From: Cryptomeria japonica
Lineage: Eukaryota; Streptophyta; Pinopsida; Cupressales; Cupressaceae
Length of the DNA: 64,000 nt
NCBI RefSeq assembly: GCF_030272615.1
Contig: NC_081414.1
Coordinates: 767,696,153-767,760,152, forward strand
Reading direction: 5' to 3'
Under the pieces are notes generated by a model, which saw only the letters and a list, made by a program, of their open reading frames with translations, was not told the DNA's origin and searched no databases. The position numbers and the translations under genes are program-made. Shown here one piece after another: positions 11,270-22,336 of this stretch (positions are counted from its first letter, which is position 1; every line of letters starts with the position of its first letter).

Positions 11270-13156
11270 TATTTTTTGGAATTTTTTATTTTAAAAGGAT
11301 GATGTATGATATTCAACTAAATGCAAACTAAATAGACGAAAATTCAATCTATGGCAAGAATGCAACCTATTGTTTTTGTTCATTTTGGAGATTTTGACAA
11401 ACTTAATGAATGTAAATCTAAGAGAGGACCCTTAGGAAATTGAAATGATGTCTAGACCTCAAAGGACAAAAGGACTAAGTGACAAAGGACAAGATGACAA
11501 TGTCTCCCCTATATGCTTGGATACTAAGCTAGGTTTGACGAAATGACATTGATGACAAAAGGACAAAAGGTTTGATGAGGTCTAGACTTCTTAACAATGA
11601 CTTAGGATTTATCAAAGATTTGGATTACTCAAGGATGACAAAACCTAGTTTTGACACTATATGCAAAGGGGCAATTAATATGCAAATGACCCTAATATGA
11701 TATGACAATGACTTAAGCTTAATGAAGAGACTTAGGATATGCAAATATGAATGTATGACAATGGTATGACTTAAGATGAAACCTAAGGTTTAATTATGAA
11801 ATGATATTACTCTTATGCAAGAGGACACATGCAAATGGATGACCCTTGTTGATATGAAAAGGAGTATGACTTAGGTGAAACCTAACCTTGGTACTTGACA
11901 ATGAATTTTGCAAAATGCAACCTAGGATGAACCTAAATGCAAGTGACATGAATGTTAAGACAAGATTTTGAACAATGTTTGATAATCATGTTGGAAGATG
12001 TGTTTTGAACCTTGTTGAACTTTTGTTGGATGAATGTCTCTTGTGTTTAATCTTATGTTGGATCAATTTACCTTGTTCTTGAAATGAGATACAATTCAAC
12101 TTTTGACAAGCAAAGAATACAAGATATTGCAACTTAGACTCAAGACAATCATGCTCATTCCCACATTTCTTATGGTAGGCAAGGACATTAGGTACTTGAG
12201 AGGTAGACTCGTTATGGGATTCAAGGAGAATACATAGATGCTTGACCCCACAGGCTCCCCTCCACGACACTCACTTCTCAGGGCAGCCAAGCATCAGTCC
12301 CCATGGAAATCTCCCCATGGCGAACTTAGTATCTCTTCCAAGTATCCGAACTTGTCCTTCTCAAGCAACTAGAAGGGTTTTTGGCCTCTAAAAACAAGGT
12401 GTTTAGTCAGGATTTCTATTAATTGTTACTCCTTGATGTCACGCAAGCGTGATTGAGACATTAAGCCCATCAAGACACCAAACAAATGTAGTCGCACAAG
12501 CACGATTTAGACCAAGAGGCCCTACTTAGATGTTGATATGAGAAAGAGTTCAAGGGTCATCACTTCCCAAGTAACTGCAATTCCCACGTAACCCTTCCTT
12601 CAAAGCTTTCGCTCATTGGGTATTTTTTTATAGTGAGTTAGAATGCCAAGGAATTCTAGCCGTACTCACTTTGGGTTGTTCCCTTCTCACGATTATCACT
12701 TGCTTGCAAAAGCAAAGTGATCAGGAAGGCAGGCCCTCTAAAGGAGACACACAATCAAAGACACGAGCATGGTATCGAAGATCTAGATTTCTGTTCACCC
12801 TAAGAAGGATGAGAGCATACTCTCCTACTCCAATGTCACACTATAAAATCAAAGCACAAACACGTTCATTCCAACCTATTTAGAAATCACTAAGTGCCTA
12901 ATTAAAAATCACAAACACAAAAGTTTGGTTGTTTCTCCAAGGCAACCTGCAAAACCCAAGTTAGAAGTTTGATTTGTTGTCTTTGACTATCGATTCTGCA
13001 TAAACATGTTAGTAATTTGATTTGTTGTCTTTTCCATGCATATGCCAAGGTTCTGCACAGAGAATTAGTACCAACAAAACCAAAAAAAGCAGAAACAGAA
13101 TGCAAAAGAAAACAACTTGCAAGTGAAAAACACTATCTTTTACCTCTGTTTCTGGA
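11270..13156. other. Element B: long leader region (minus strand), non-coding
   Basis: No gene is seen. 11400-11960 is made of degenerate repeats of ATGACTTAGG, TATGCAAATGA and CAAAGGACAA motifs. 12240-12900 is less repetitive. In element orientation this is the 5' leader between the primer site and the sense ORF, unusually long at ~2.3 kb including the tandem array. Confidence 0.5.
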
Positions 13157-13500
13157 CTTTACACAGGCACAAAAGTCTTGACACAGGTGCAGAAGTCATG
13201 ACATAGGTGCAGGATTACACAGGCGTAGGATACCTTACAGAAGCGCAGAAGTCTTGACACAGGCGCAGAAGTCATGACATAGGCGCAGAAGTCTTGACAC
13301 AGGCGCAGAATTCATGACACAGGCGCAGAAGTCTTGACACAGGCGCAGAAGTCATGACACAGGCGCAGAAGTCATGACACAGGTGCAGGATACCTTACAC
13401 AAGCGTAGAAGTCTTGACACAGGCACAGAAGTTATGACACAGGCACAGAAGGCATGACAAAGGCGCAAGTTGTCTTACACAGGCGCAGAAGTCTCCAGAA
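13157..13500. repeat. Element B tandem array of ~20-bp units (ACACAGGCGCAGAAGTCTTG)
   Basis: About 17 head-to-tail units of roughly 20 bp alternate mainly between GACACAGGCGCAGAAGTCTT and GACACAGGCGCAGAAGTCAT, with a few variants containing GGATACCTT. Related units, some inverted, occur at 4705-4800 at the other end of the interior. There are no spacers, so it is not a CRISPR array. Confidence 0.85.
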
Positions 13501-13588
13501 AACCCTGCACGACCCTGTTTTTGGGTTTTTGGCTGCAAAATCAACTTGAAGGCACTCAAAAACACCATAAAGGGGTTAGATGGTTAGT

Positions 13589-13607
13589 GTTCACGTCGGG
13601 TTCACCA
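13589..13607 (-). promoter_or_regulatory. Element B primer-binding site (minus strand)
   Basis: On the minus strand TGGTGAACCCGACGTGAAC begins five bases after the LTR end. It begins TGG as required for pairing with a tRNA CCA end, and it differs at one base from the site of element I at 59222. The primer tRNA was not identified. Confidence 0.75.
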
Positions 13608-13612
13608 ATTAA

Positions 13613-15165
13613 TGTAGCATAGGAAATAGGAAATCATCACAAACAATATAAACATACTAATCATTAGCTCAATCACAAAAGAAAATTGCAATGAATCTAT
13701 CCTAATTAACACTCAATAGAGACATGAAATAAAAACATGTAAAAAGATTATGCAAACCAGATGTTCCCTTCATGCGGCTCCATTGTTCTTCTTTCCCCTT
13801 CAAATGGTTTGATTGTGGATCTCACCTACAAGTGCACACACATAATTGAAAACAAGTAGACAAGATTATTGATCAAGAGTACTAGAAGCGTGATTTGACA
13901 AAGTGATTAGAAATTCAATAATCTGATTACCAATTAGCCTTGATTGATGAAGATCATCCAATTTATAGATAAATTGGAGATAGGATCAAATTTAGCATGA
14001 AATGGATATTAGAAGCAATTGATTTCAAAATGGGAAAAATGAGTGAAAAGAAGAAGGTTATGACACCTTCTATGTCATAAATTATGACATATTGCCAATG
14101 CAAAGCTTAGAGGACTAGAACCCTATGACATCTTGCTATGCCAAGAGTATGACGCATGAAGCACAAAAATAGGGAGCACTAAAGACAAGTTAATTAGGTG
14201 GAAATTGCAATTAGGAAAATTAGAAAATAGGTGGAAATTAGGAATTAGGAAATAATGAAATTAGAAATTAGGTAAATTAATTAATAATTTGTCATTTATT
14301 AATTAATTCACAAAGAGGAATAATTAGCCAATTAAATAAATATTTAATTGTAATGAGAAGACTTAGGATAAATAAACAATTTATTAATCCTAAAGGAAGA
14401 AATGACACACACAAGGTTAAATGATTAAATCACGAAACCCTAGAAGACAAATTAGGTCTTGAAAGATAATTGGCTCGATTTTATTTGATTTTGGATTGAT
14501 AAATGACCAATGTGATAAATGATTTGATTGAGAAAATGCGCCAATTGACGAGGAACAATGACAAATTGATCTAAATTGACACGATTGAGAAGGACGACGA
14601 TCGATGACAAATTGATCGTTAAATGACAAGATTGACAAAAAAAAGACAAGGATTGATGACAAAATAGATTGCAAAATGACAGTATTGAAAATGACTATGA
14701 CTGATGACAAATCAATCGCAAAATGACAAGATCAAACATGACAATGATCGATGACAAATCGATCGTTGAAATGACAAGATTGAAGGATTGATGATAAATC
14801 GACAAGATTGATAAGAGGACAACGATCGATGACAAATCAATCGCAAGATTGACAGGAGGACAAAACCCTAAATTAGGATTGACGATGTCCAAAATGATGA
14901 CAAATTAGCACGCATATTGATGCGACAAGATAAAATCGATCAAAATCACGACTGGATAGTGTTGTCGACAAGAACAAATTCAAAAGCGAGTCAAAGGAAG
15001 AATGTAGAAGAATGACTCGAGAAGAATGACTCGATGTTCGCAAATGATAAAGACCAAATGCGTGACATAGGAGAAATGTTAATGCGATGTAAAAACCTAA
15101 AATGAGGCAATGCGCAAATGTTAAAGTATGACTCCGCAAGCGGTGACCATTTTTAGGTGTCTACA
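13613..15165 (-). repeat. Element B right LTR (5' LTR in element orientation)
   Basis: 1553 bp, same length as 2571-4123, TG...CA, followed at once by the CATAT duplication. Differences from the other LTR are scattered single bases, mostly transitions. Confidence 0.93.
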
Positions 15166-15170
15166 CATAT
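15166..15170. repeat. Target-site duplication of element B (right copy, CATAT)
   Basis: Perfect copy of the pentamer at 2566-2570, placed directly after the right LTR of B ends at 15165. Confidence 0.93.
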
Positions 15171-15911
15171 ATTGGGTGTAGATCAGGGGATATGACTTTT
15201 TCAGATGGGAGTTCTACAAAAACATTAGCCTTTTATTCTCCAGTACAACTCCAACTTGAACAACAACAAGCCATTTGGCCTATCTTGGGAGAAGAATCTG
15301 AAGAAATTGACTCGATTAATCACCTTATGATGATTAATTGAGGACCACTCATGAAGTTATATGATGAGGAATCAATTCTTTATAAAATCCTGATAAATGA
15401 ATTTATAGAAGAGCAAAAATTGCAGGAATCGGTTCCGAATATTGCAGGTTTGGACTTTCATGTAGCCACTGATATAATGCATATTCTGTTGTCACAGGAA
15501 TTATCTTCTTCTCATTTTTTTGATATAAACCAGATTGATCTTACTATTAAGATAGAGGTGGAATGGAATAAATATATGAATATCAATAGAGATCTATCAG
15601 ATACTCAAAAAGAGGGCCTTGTGAACTTACTGAAACTCCATAAAAATGCTTTTGCATGGGATTACAAGGATATGAATGGGATTGATCCAACAATTTGTAC
15701 CCACTGTATTTATATAAAGGATGAGTGTTGCCCACTCAGAAAACCTCAAAGAAGAGTCAATCCTGCCTTGAAGGAGATAGTTAAAGAAGAATTACAGAAA
15801 TTGTTAAAAGCTGGGTTTATCTATCCTATCTCTGACAGTCAATGGGTATCACCTCTGGTGATAGTCCCTAAAAAAGGAGGAAAATGGAGGGTATGTGTTG
15901 ATTATAGATGA
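15166..15911 (+). pseudogene. pol: Element A protease tail and N-terminal part of reverse transcriptase
   Basis: The frame resumes A's protease tail after the B insertion and leads into the Ty3/gypsy RT N-terminal region: LHKNAFAWDYKDMNGIDP, PLRKPQRRVNPALKEIVK, the KAGFIYPISDSQWVSPLV box and VPKKGGKWRVCVDYR. The similarity stops exactly there. The catalytic YxDD palm motifs, thumb, connection and RNase H are absent: the next recognisable peptide (FLDEHLF, from 15919) is from the very end of the RNase H/linker region. A deletion of well over 1 kb relative to a normal gypsy pol is therefore inferred at ~15905-15918. A TAA/TGA-type stop also interrupts the protease-RT linker before 15351. Confidence 0.85.
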
Positions 15912-17181
15912 CACTTTTTTAGATGAACATTTATTTCTCATTCAAGCTCACACTCCTTGGTATGTTGATATTGCCAACTATTTAGTTGCAGCTAGGATGC
16001 CAATTTATTTATTTGCTAAGGAAAGAAGGTTGCTAGTCGAAAAAAGTTTTAACTTCTCATGGATTGTTGATTGTCTATTTTATACTGGACCTGACCAAGT
16101 CATGCGAAGATGTGTCAGAGAAGATGAAACATATGACATCTTGCATGCATGTCATGATGAGCCATGTGGAGGTCATTTTGCTACCAAAAGAACATCACTG
16201 AAAATACTCAATACAGGATACTATTGGCCCACATTACATAAGGATGCAACTCCGTAAACATGAAAATGTGATAGATGTCAGCGAATGGGAAGATCTACAA
16301 AATTTGATGAGATGCCACTATATCCTCAAATATCAGTTGCACCATTCGACAAGTGGGGATTAGATTTTGTTGGCCCAATTGATCCACCTTCTAATGGCAG
16401 ATCTTATATCTTGGTATGTACAGACTATGTAACAAAATGGGTAGAAGCTCGTGCCATGACACATGCAAGAGATAATAAGTAGCTGAGTTTCTTTATGAAG
16501 AGATATTTACAAGATATGGAGTACCAAGGGAAATTGTCTCAGACTAGGGACCTCAATTTACGTCAACATTGATAAAGGCTTTGGTCAATGAATACAATAT
16601 AAGACATAAAAAATCTACTCCATATCATCCACAGGCTAATGGACAAGTGGAAGTTACAAATAGAGAGCTTGAGGCTATTCTTACAAAAACAATGTCTGTT
16701 CACAATAAATATTGGTCTCACCATCTTTCAGAAACAATTTGGACATATAGAACAACTTGGAAAACACCAACTAGTTTCACACCTTTTGAGATGGTTTATG
16801 GAAAAACAACAATGATGCCTATTGAATTTCAGCATAAAACCCTGAGGAACAGCTTTGCAATTAAATATGACATTGTCTGAAGCACCAAAAGAACGCATTC
16901 GATAATGCAATGCTCTAGATGAATGGAGAAAGATAGCTGTTCAACAGACATAATTGATTCAAAATCAAAGAGCAAAATGGCATGATAAATACATCAAGGA
17001 AAAGAAATTCAAAGTTGGTGACTGGGTACTACTGTATGATTCTAGATATAAAGATGCTATGGGAAAGCTTCAAACCAGGTGGTTAGGTCCTTATGAGATA
17101 GAAGAAGTTTTCCAGAATGGAGTTGTTCATCTGTCCACAATTGATCTTGTTCGACTTAAACTCTTAGTAAATGGTCACTGA
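15912..17181 (+). pseudogene. pol: Element A integrase region, broken by stops
   Basis: After the deletion junction come the RNase H-integrase linker (PWYVDIANYLVA), the HHCC zinc-binding module (ILHACHDEPCGGHFATKR ... [10 protein letters not shown]) and the catalytic core. The core shows WGLDFVGPI with the first Asp, IVSD with the second Asp next to a TAG, and NGQVEVTNRELE with the Glu. A GPY/F-type C-terminal module follows (VGDWVLLYDSR, LQTRWLGPYEIEEVF). Stops or shifts occur at ~16255, ~16480, ~16545, ~16878 and ~16950. No chromodomain follows, as expected for the Athila/Tat side of gypsy. Integrase would insert the cDNA; this copy is inactive. Confidence 0.88.
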
Positions 17182-17926
17182 CTACATCTATATCATAAGC
17201 CAGCTACTAAAGAAGAGTTCCTACAGTAGTTTTCTCAACAAAGTGACATAGCGGTTCCTGTAGCAACTGACAAGGTTCTTGTAGCAACTGACGATGAGCC
17301 TGCAACAACTCATGAGCTTCTTGTTGTAATTTAGCAAGGTAATAAAGGTAAAGTTCTTGTAGCCTCTGCAGTGAACATATTTGCCACTTCATAATAAAAT
17401 ATTTCCATATTATATGGGAATATTCTTCTTCGTACATAAAATTTCATCCATGACATTCCATCCCACGTTCTTACCTATCATTTCATTTCATTTTGCCATC
17501 ATTTTTGTACAATTGCAGGTACGTGTATATTGTGTTTTATTTTAATTAGGCATTTATTAGTTCATTATGATTATATCCTATTTAAATCCGCTCCACTACC
17601 TGAAATCTTGTCAGCTTGTGTGGACACGTGCTAGGTTAAGCTGGGGGGGCTGCTTTATGGTTCAGTTTCCAAAGTGATTAATTATCAGTCCTTTTTGGTA
17701 CTCCGAATTGATTCTATTATTATTTCACGCAAGTGAATAATAAATTTTGCCACCAGAATTATCAGTCCTTTTTGGTACTCCCCATCATTACTTATTATGT
17801 TATTATTTCATGCAAGTGAATAATAAATTCTGCCACCAGAATTGAGATATGTAAGGGAATTTCAATTTAGCAAGACTGTCAGATATTTTGGTTCAGCTGC
17901 AGAGAGAAAAAATAGTAGAGTAAGAG
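17182..17926. other. Element A spacer between pol and the extra ORF, with a 77-bp tandem duplication
   Basis: No gene is seen. It carries repeated GTTCTTGTAGCAACTGA-like units (17250-17370), an internal G-rich tract at ~17641-17649 and a two-copy tandem repeat at 17680-17842. The unit begins AATTATCAGTCC and ends GCCACCAG. Each unit contains a near-palindrome around TTATTATTTCACGCAAGTG that could form a hairpin. Confidence 0.65.
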
Positions 17927-20247
17927 ATGGGTGGTGATCCAATTTGTCATGAGCCAATGGTTCATGAAGTGTTGCTGCAGGATGCTCTTTGTGGGGATTA
18001 TTTCAGACACCATAGCTGGTTGGATTACTTCTTAAAAATCAAAGATTATAACAAAGAAATTGCTACAGAATTTATGCATTCCTTTAATGAAGGAGAAGCT
18101 ACGGTTAAAGGTTTGAGGGTTATTGCTACGGAGCATTGAATAGTAGAAGTAACGGGGTTTCCACAAGAAGGAGAACTGTTTCCAGAATCAAAAGATGTGA
18201 GGAGTGTCAGCACAAAGTTCACAATTCCCATAGATGAACCCTTAATGGTGGACAAACAAGGAACTATAAGGGTTTCTCTACTAGCACATTGGCCTCAAGT
18301 AGCTTTGTATGTTATGAAATACATTACATATGAAGGGTGATATTCAAATCTGCATTCACCTCATTTTAAATTACTTAGTCATCTACAACATGGCCAGCGA
18401 GTGAATGTTCCTAATTTCTTATACCACCTCATTTCTACAAGTGCTAAGGAGATGTGGAAAAATGGAAATCACTCTGTTAGCCATCATGGATTGGTTAAGC
18501 TACTTGTACAGCGGTCCTTGAGAGATGTTTCACAAATGGAATGGGGTGTATTTGAGGATATACAACAATTTAGGGTTGAAGATGCCCATGTTGCAGATAA
18601 CCCTCCAGTTGAAGAAGAAAATGTTGCAGAACCCTCTTCCCCCATAGTTGTTGCAGATGAGGATGTGCTCGTTGCTAAAGGAGCCGCAATTATTATGGAA
18701 GAAAAGATAGCAGAATCAAGTGAAGAACAACCCTCTACTTCTCTTCAAAGAGATTCACTAGTTCTGAGAAGGAAAGGAAAAGAGTTGGAAAGGGATGAAA
18801 CAGATGAAGAACTTATGACCCAGCCGCAGGTAACTCAGATTCCTCTTGCAGCCAAGAGGCGTAGGACAAAATTAAAACTCTTGTAGCAACTGAAGCAACT
18901 CTTGCAGCCATTCCAAAAGTTTATGTAAGAACAACATGTAGCGAGACACAAAAGACTCATCCTATGGGTAATTCGGTAGAGGTTATTATAGTGGAAACTT
19001 TAGAAGAAGGAAGCTCTATAGATGATGAAATCCAAGAAAATCTTGTTGAGGATAAACTAGAAAATCTTGCTTCTGTGGCACATCAATTTGAGGAAACTGT
19101 TGAATATATTATACAACAGCCTGACGAAAATATTGGAGAGATGCCAACTCAAATTGAGGAGTTTATTGAGGAAATCCCATGGTCTAAGGTAGTACCTATT
19201 AGACCTCCTTCATCCCTAAGTATTTTATCTATTGCTTTAACATTTTATAGACAATGGGAAATAGAGAAGGCTAGGTTGCAGGGGATTATTGATAAACAAC
19301 AAAAAGAAATTGAAAAGAGAGATAACAGAATTGAGGAATTAGAGGCTAAGGTAGAAATAATTTCTGGTATGGTTCCTGAGTTGATGCAGTGTAGGGCACC
19401 TCCAAGAGTTTATGCAGTACATTTGAAAGAGCGATATCTGAACTTCAAACTAAACCACATTGTTAGGGACCTTAACCCCTCTTTAGAAACACCTAAAGAA
19501 TTCTTTTATGCTTACCAAACCTCTCCACGTGCTATGAAGAATTTGCTATGTGAATTATACTTACAAAACTATGTTGTACCCTCAGACAGGGAGTGGAACC
19601 CTTTATTGTATATTGGGGATATCCATATCAAAGCTTTAATTTCATGGATCCAAAATGAGATTATCATGGGGGCACAAGCCAAGGAGTATGAAAAATTAGT
19701 GTTTGATTGTCCATTACCATTAAGAAGGGAATCAGAAGCACCAAGAGTTCTTTATTATGATTGGTAGAAGTTACTGGTAAGAAATGATGTTAGAAAATTA
19801 GTGCTTCCAATGAGAGAATAAATATATCAAGCATATGAGCATTTGATTCAAACTGACAAGATAGCTACAATTGAAGGGTTAACTCAGCACTGGAATAATC
19901 TACCAGAATAGTTAAAATAGGGAGAACCTTATTCACTACAAAATTTTCATGCAGCCATGCAAAGAGCCCCCAGATACATATAGTTAGGCACGGAGAAAGC
20001 CAATAACTGGCTACCATTGATCTTTCAACCCCCAATCCTTATGTGGCCACTTTTGGCATGTCAGCCTATAGAGCAGAACTATGATGCAGTCACAGAAGAA
20101 ACAACTAAATGGTCCAGGCTAAAAAAAATGAAAGGATTTTATTGGAACTTGGCTTCATGGGGGACAGGTCAGGGCACTGTTGGTGATTTAAGAGTTACAG
20201 TGAGAGTCAGAAATTTTCCTTTTGTTGTAGGATCAACAAACTCTTAA
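17927..20247 (+). pseudogene. Element A extra ORF in the env position, unknown function
   Basis: Two adjacent frames, 17927-18886 and ~18889-20247, together would give ~770 residues, with a frameshift near 18890-18960 and stops at ~18137, ~18340, 19765, ~19820 and ~19908. The first half contains LLQDALCGDYFRHHSW, FTIPIDEPLMVDKQG and YHLISTSAKEMWKNG, reminiscent of the transposon-associated plant proteins found downstream of pol in Athila-type elements. The second half has a highly charged coiled coil (19255-19370; KQQKEIEKRDNRIEELEAK). I see no clear signal peptide or transmembrane span, so an envelope role is not supported by the sequence. Position between integrase and the polypurine tract is the main reason for calling it the Athila extra ORF. 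Confidence 0.65.
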
Positions 20248-20257
20248 AGTTGAGGGG
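20246..20257 (+). promoter_or_regulatory. Element A polypurine tract
   Basis: AAAGTTGAGGGG lies two bases before the proposed TGATAAG start of the right LTR. It contains two T residues and is therefore an imperfect tract. Confidence 0.55.
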
Positions 20258-20259
20258 TA

Positions 20260-21504
20260 TGATAAGTTGAGACTTTGTCATGTTTTTATCATCAAAACTC
20301 TTAGGTTTTTTATATCTTTTGGTTTACATAGTAGTAGTGAAGTATTGTAAATTGACTATATGTATTCCATGTGTTAAACCTGAACTTATGAAATCATGTT
20401 TGAACTTTGTCGGTCCATTCCTACAGCCATGCTATTTCTTCCTACAACCAAGTGATTTGTTCCTGTTGCTATGCGGATTATTTAGGGTAATATCATATGT
20501 GAATTAATGAATGTATTAATTAAATAAAATATATATGCTTGTCCTTATATGTTGTTTTTGTTGTAGTGCAGCTAATAAATGATGCCGCAGTGGATATTCT
20601 CCTTTCGCACCTGAAGAAGGAAGAATCACATAAGAAATAACTGGAGATCAAACTAAAGAGGAGCCAAGCGAGCGCAAGGTACGACATGAGTGGAGCAGCC
20701 AGGTAGCACTACGGAAGTTTAACTCTAGTGGGCATTGAATTCACAAAATATTGTTACGACATGCAAAGACTATGGTTCGGTCTAGATCCACGTTTCTTCC
20801 AGCCAAGCTCTAGTTATCCTCCTCATCAGTCAATCATCTGCCTTTTCTTCTAGGTGTGATTTGAGTTGTCCATTGTAGTTGATCTTTCCTTTTTAATAAG
20901 CTCTTCCTTTTTTCTTCGAGGTTAGACATAATAGAAAGGAATAGAGCAGAGAATTTTTATAAGCATTCTTGAATTTTCTTTTCAAATATGTAATCATTTT
21001 CAAGAAGCAATGAATAAAAGATATGTTGTTTTGATCTGATTAAAAGTATTTTTCTGGAAGCTTAATATCACTCATCCAAGGGGGCCCACTTGGTGAGTGA
21101 TCATGTGTTTATGCTCTTTGAAATTAGTTCTTCTTTAGTTGCAGTAGAAATTCATGCCTTGACTGTTCCTGCAGCCACTGGAAATAGATCCATTGGCTGT
21201 TCCTGCAGCCAAGCCAGAACAGAGTGATTTATGTTATTTATATTAGATCATTCCAACATTGTTTCTATAAGTTTTCCTGTAGCCTTCTATAATTTCCATT
21301 CTTGCCTTTAGTTACTGCAGCAATGCAAAATAGCCATTGAAGGAGCTTAGTGCAAATATAGTGCAGACCCATTTCAAGTTTTACGTCCCTGGGTTGATAA
21401 CTAAATGAACACTAGCCATGAAAATAGTAACTTTACCAGATGAATGTCCAAACTTCGGGTTGAGATTTCAATTAGAGTTATTATTATTATAGTTGGAGTA
21501 GACA
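20260..21504 (+). repeat. Element A right (3') LTR
   Basis: The end is certain because 21374-21504 matches the left LTR tail at 1-131. The start at TGATAAGTTGAG is inferred from the preceding purine tract and gives a 1245-bp LTR. It contains several copies of a TTCCTGCAGCCA-like motif (~20425-20460, ~21165-21215) and a TATA-like AAATAAAATATATATG at ~20521. Confidence 0.7.
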
Positions 21505-21785
21505 AATTCCTCGTAAATTGATATGTCATTCATGCCCACTTTTTAGGGCATTTTGGCACCTTTAAATTCCTCAAAATCAAATTTAAACCTTTCATTAGAC
21601 CCCTCGAAAATAGAAAATTTAATATCTTCAAAACTAGCTGTGATCTTGCAACGTAACTTTACTAGAATGCTAATCTAGCCAACTAGAAGCTTCGGGGAGA
21701 ATTTCACACCATTTAGTGCTCAAATGAAAACTTACTATAAATAGTAACCTTATGTAAATGCAAGGTCGAGACACCATTTTCCCAA
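21505..21785 (-). repeat. Inverted fragment of a copia LTR of the element C family
   Basis: Read on the minus strand from 21785 this matches the first ~280 bp of C's 3' LTR at 56449 onward (TATTGGGAAAATGGTGTCTC against TGTTGGGAAAATGGTGTCTC). It abuts, in head-to-head orientation, the plus-strand LTR remnant that starts at 21786 about 145 bp into the same LTR. Element A ends exactly at its left edge. Confidence 0.8.
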
Positions 21786-22331
21786 TAGTTTTGAAGATAT
21801 TAAAGCTTTTTTATTTTTGAAGGGTGTGATGAAAGGTTTAAATTTAATTTTGAGGACTTTAGAGGCTCCGAAATATCGTGAAAAGTGGGCATAACTGGCA
21901 TAACGGGTTATGAAGTGATAGAGCACTTTGTAAGCTTTCCAATGGTTCAAATGATTCATCAAGCGGACACACGACATTTCAAGTTATGGCCTCCAGAATT
22001 TTGGACTCTTGAAATAGGAAAAATAAATTGTATCAGACACAAAAATGAGTTGTAGAAAGGAGGAATACATGTTGATGTGTATTTTGACATAGCGAAGGGC
22101 ATATAGGTTGGAGATAAGGTCGGCTCTACTTTATGGGTGATTTTAGCTCATGGTTTTGTAATACTATTTGACGGTTTCTTGTACCGTATGTCCTATATAT
22201 GATGTGTGTGAGATAGAGGTTGTGTGTAAGAGTCTTATGGCTATTGAGTTAACTTTGAATCTCTGATTAGTGGCACTCATGTGAAGAGCTTTCTTGGAAA
22301 ATATATTATAATATGTTATTGATTGTTGAAT

Positions 22332-22336
22332 AAAAT
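22332..22336. repeat. Target-site duplication of element D (left copy, AAAAT)
   Basis: AAAAT precedes TGTCATGCCC; the right copy is 26924-26928, where C's LTR resumes with ATTGAG. Confidence 0.85.

Larger units (their letters stand above)
2571..15165 (-). mobile_element. Element B: non-autonomous LTR retrotransposon carrying an antisense PMD ORF
   Basis: Two 1553-bp direct repeats (2571-4123 and 13613-15165) begin TGTAG and end CTACA on the plus strand and are flanked by CATAT duplications, which marks a complete LTR element. Orientation is minus: a purine tract abuts the left LTR and a tRNA-like primer site abuts the right LTR when read on the minus strand. The 9.5-kb interior has no RT, integrase or RNase H motif. 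It holds a ~994-codon sense ORF (11269-8285), an antisense PMD ORF (4919-6835) and short tandem repeats near both ends. The LTR start TGTAGACACCTAAAA and the primer site resemble those of element I, suggesting a Tat-type gypsy ancestry. The LTRs differ at roughly 2% of positions by eye, mostly transitions, so insertion is fairly recent. Confidence 0.9.
1..21504 (+). mobile_element. Element A: Athila-like Ty3/gypsy retrotransposon, left end cut by window, interrupted by element B
   Basis: The first 131 bases match 21374-21504 almost base for base, so they are the tail of the left LTR and the end of the right LTR of one element. Between them, in order, lie a tRNA-Asp-type primer site, gag, an aspartic protease with the DLGA form of the active site, an RT fragment, integrase and an extra ORF before a polypurine tract. 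The Asp primer, the DLGA protease and an ORF between pol and the 3' LTR are typical of the Athila lineage. Element B (2571-15165) is inserted in the protease tail. The element cannot be autonomous: stops are frequent and the RT core and RNase H are missing. The left target duplication lies outside the window, so the outer boundary cannot be verified. Confidence 0.85.

Noticed and set aside
13157-13500. CRISPR-like array
   Set aside because: Units are directly head to tail with no unique spacers, inside a plant retrotransposon leader.
2571-15165. Element B read as a plus-strand element
   Set aside because: On the plus strand the sequence after the left LTR (TTTTGCCCCTC) does not start with TGG. 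On the minus strand both a primer site and a purine tract are in place.
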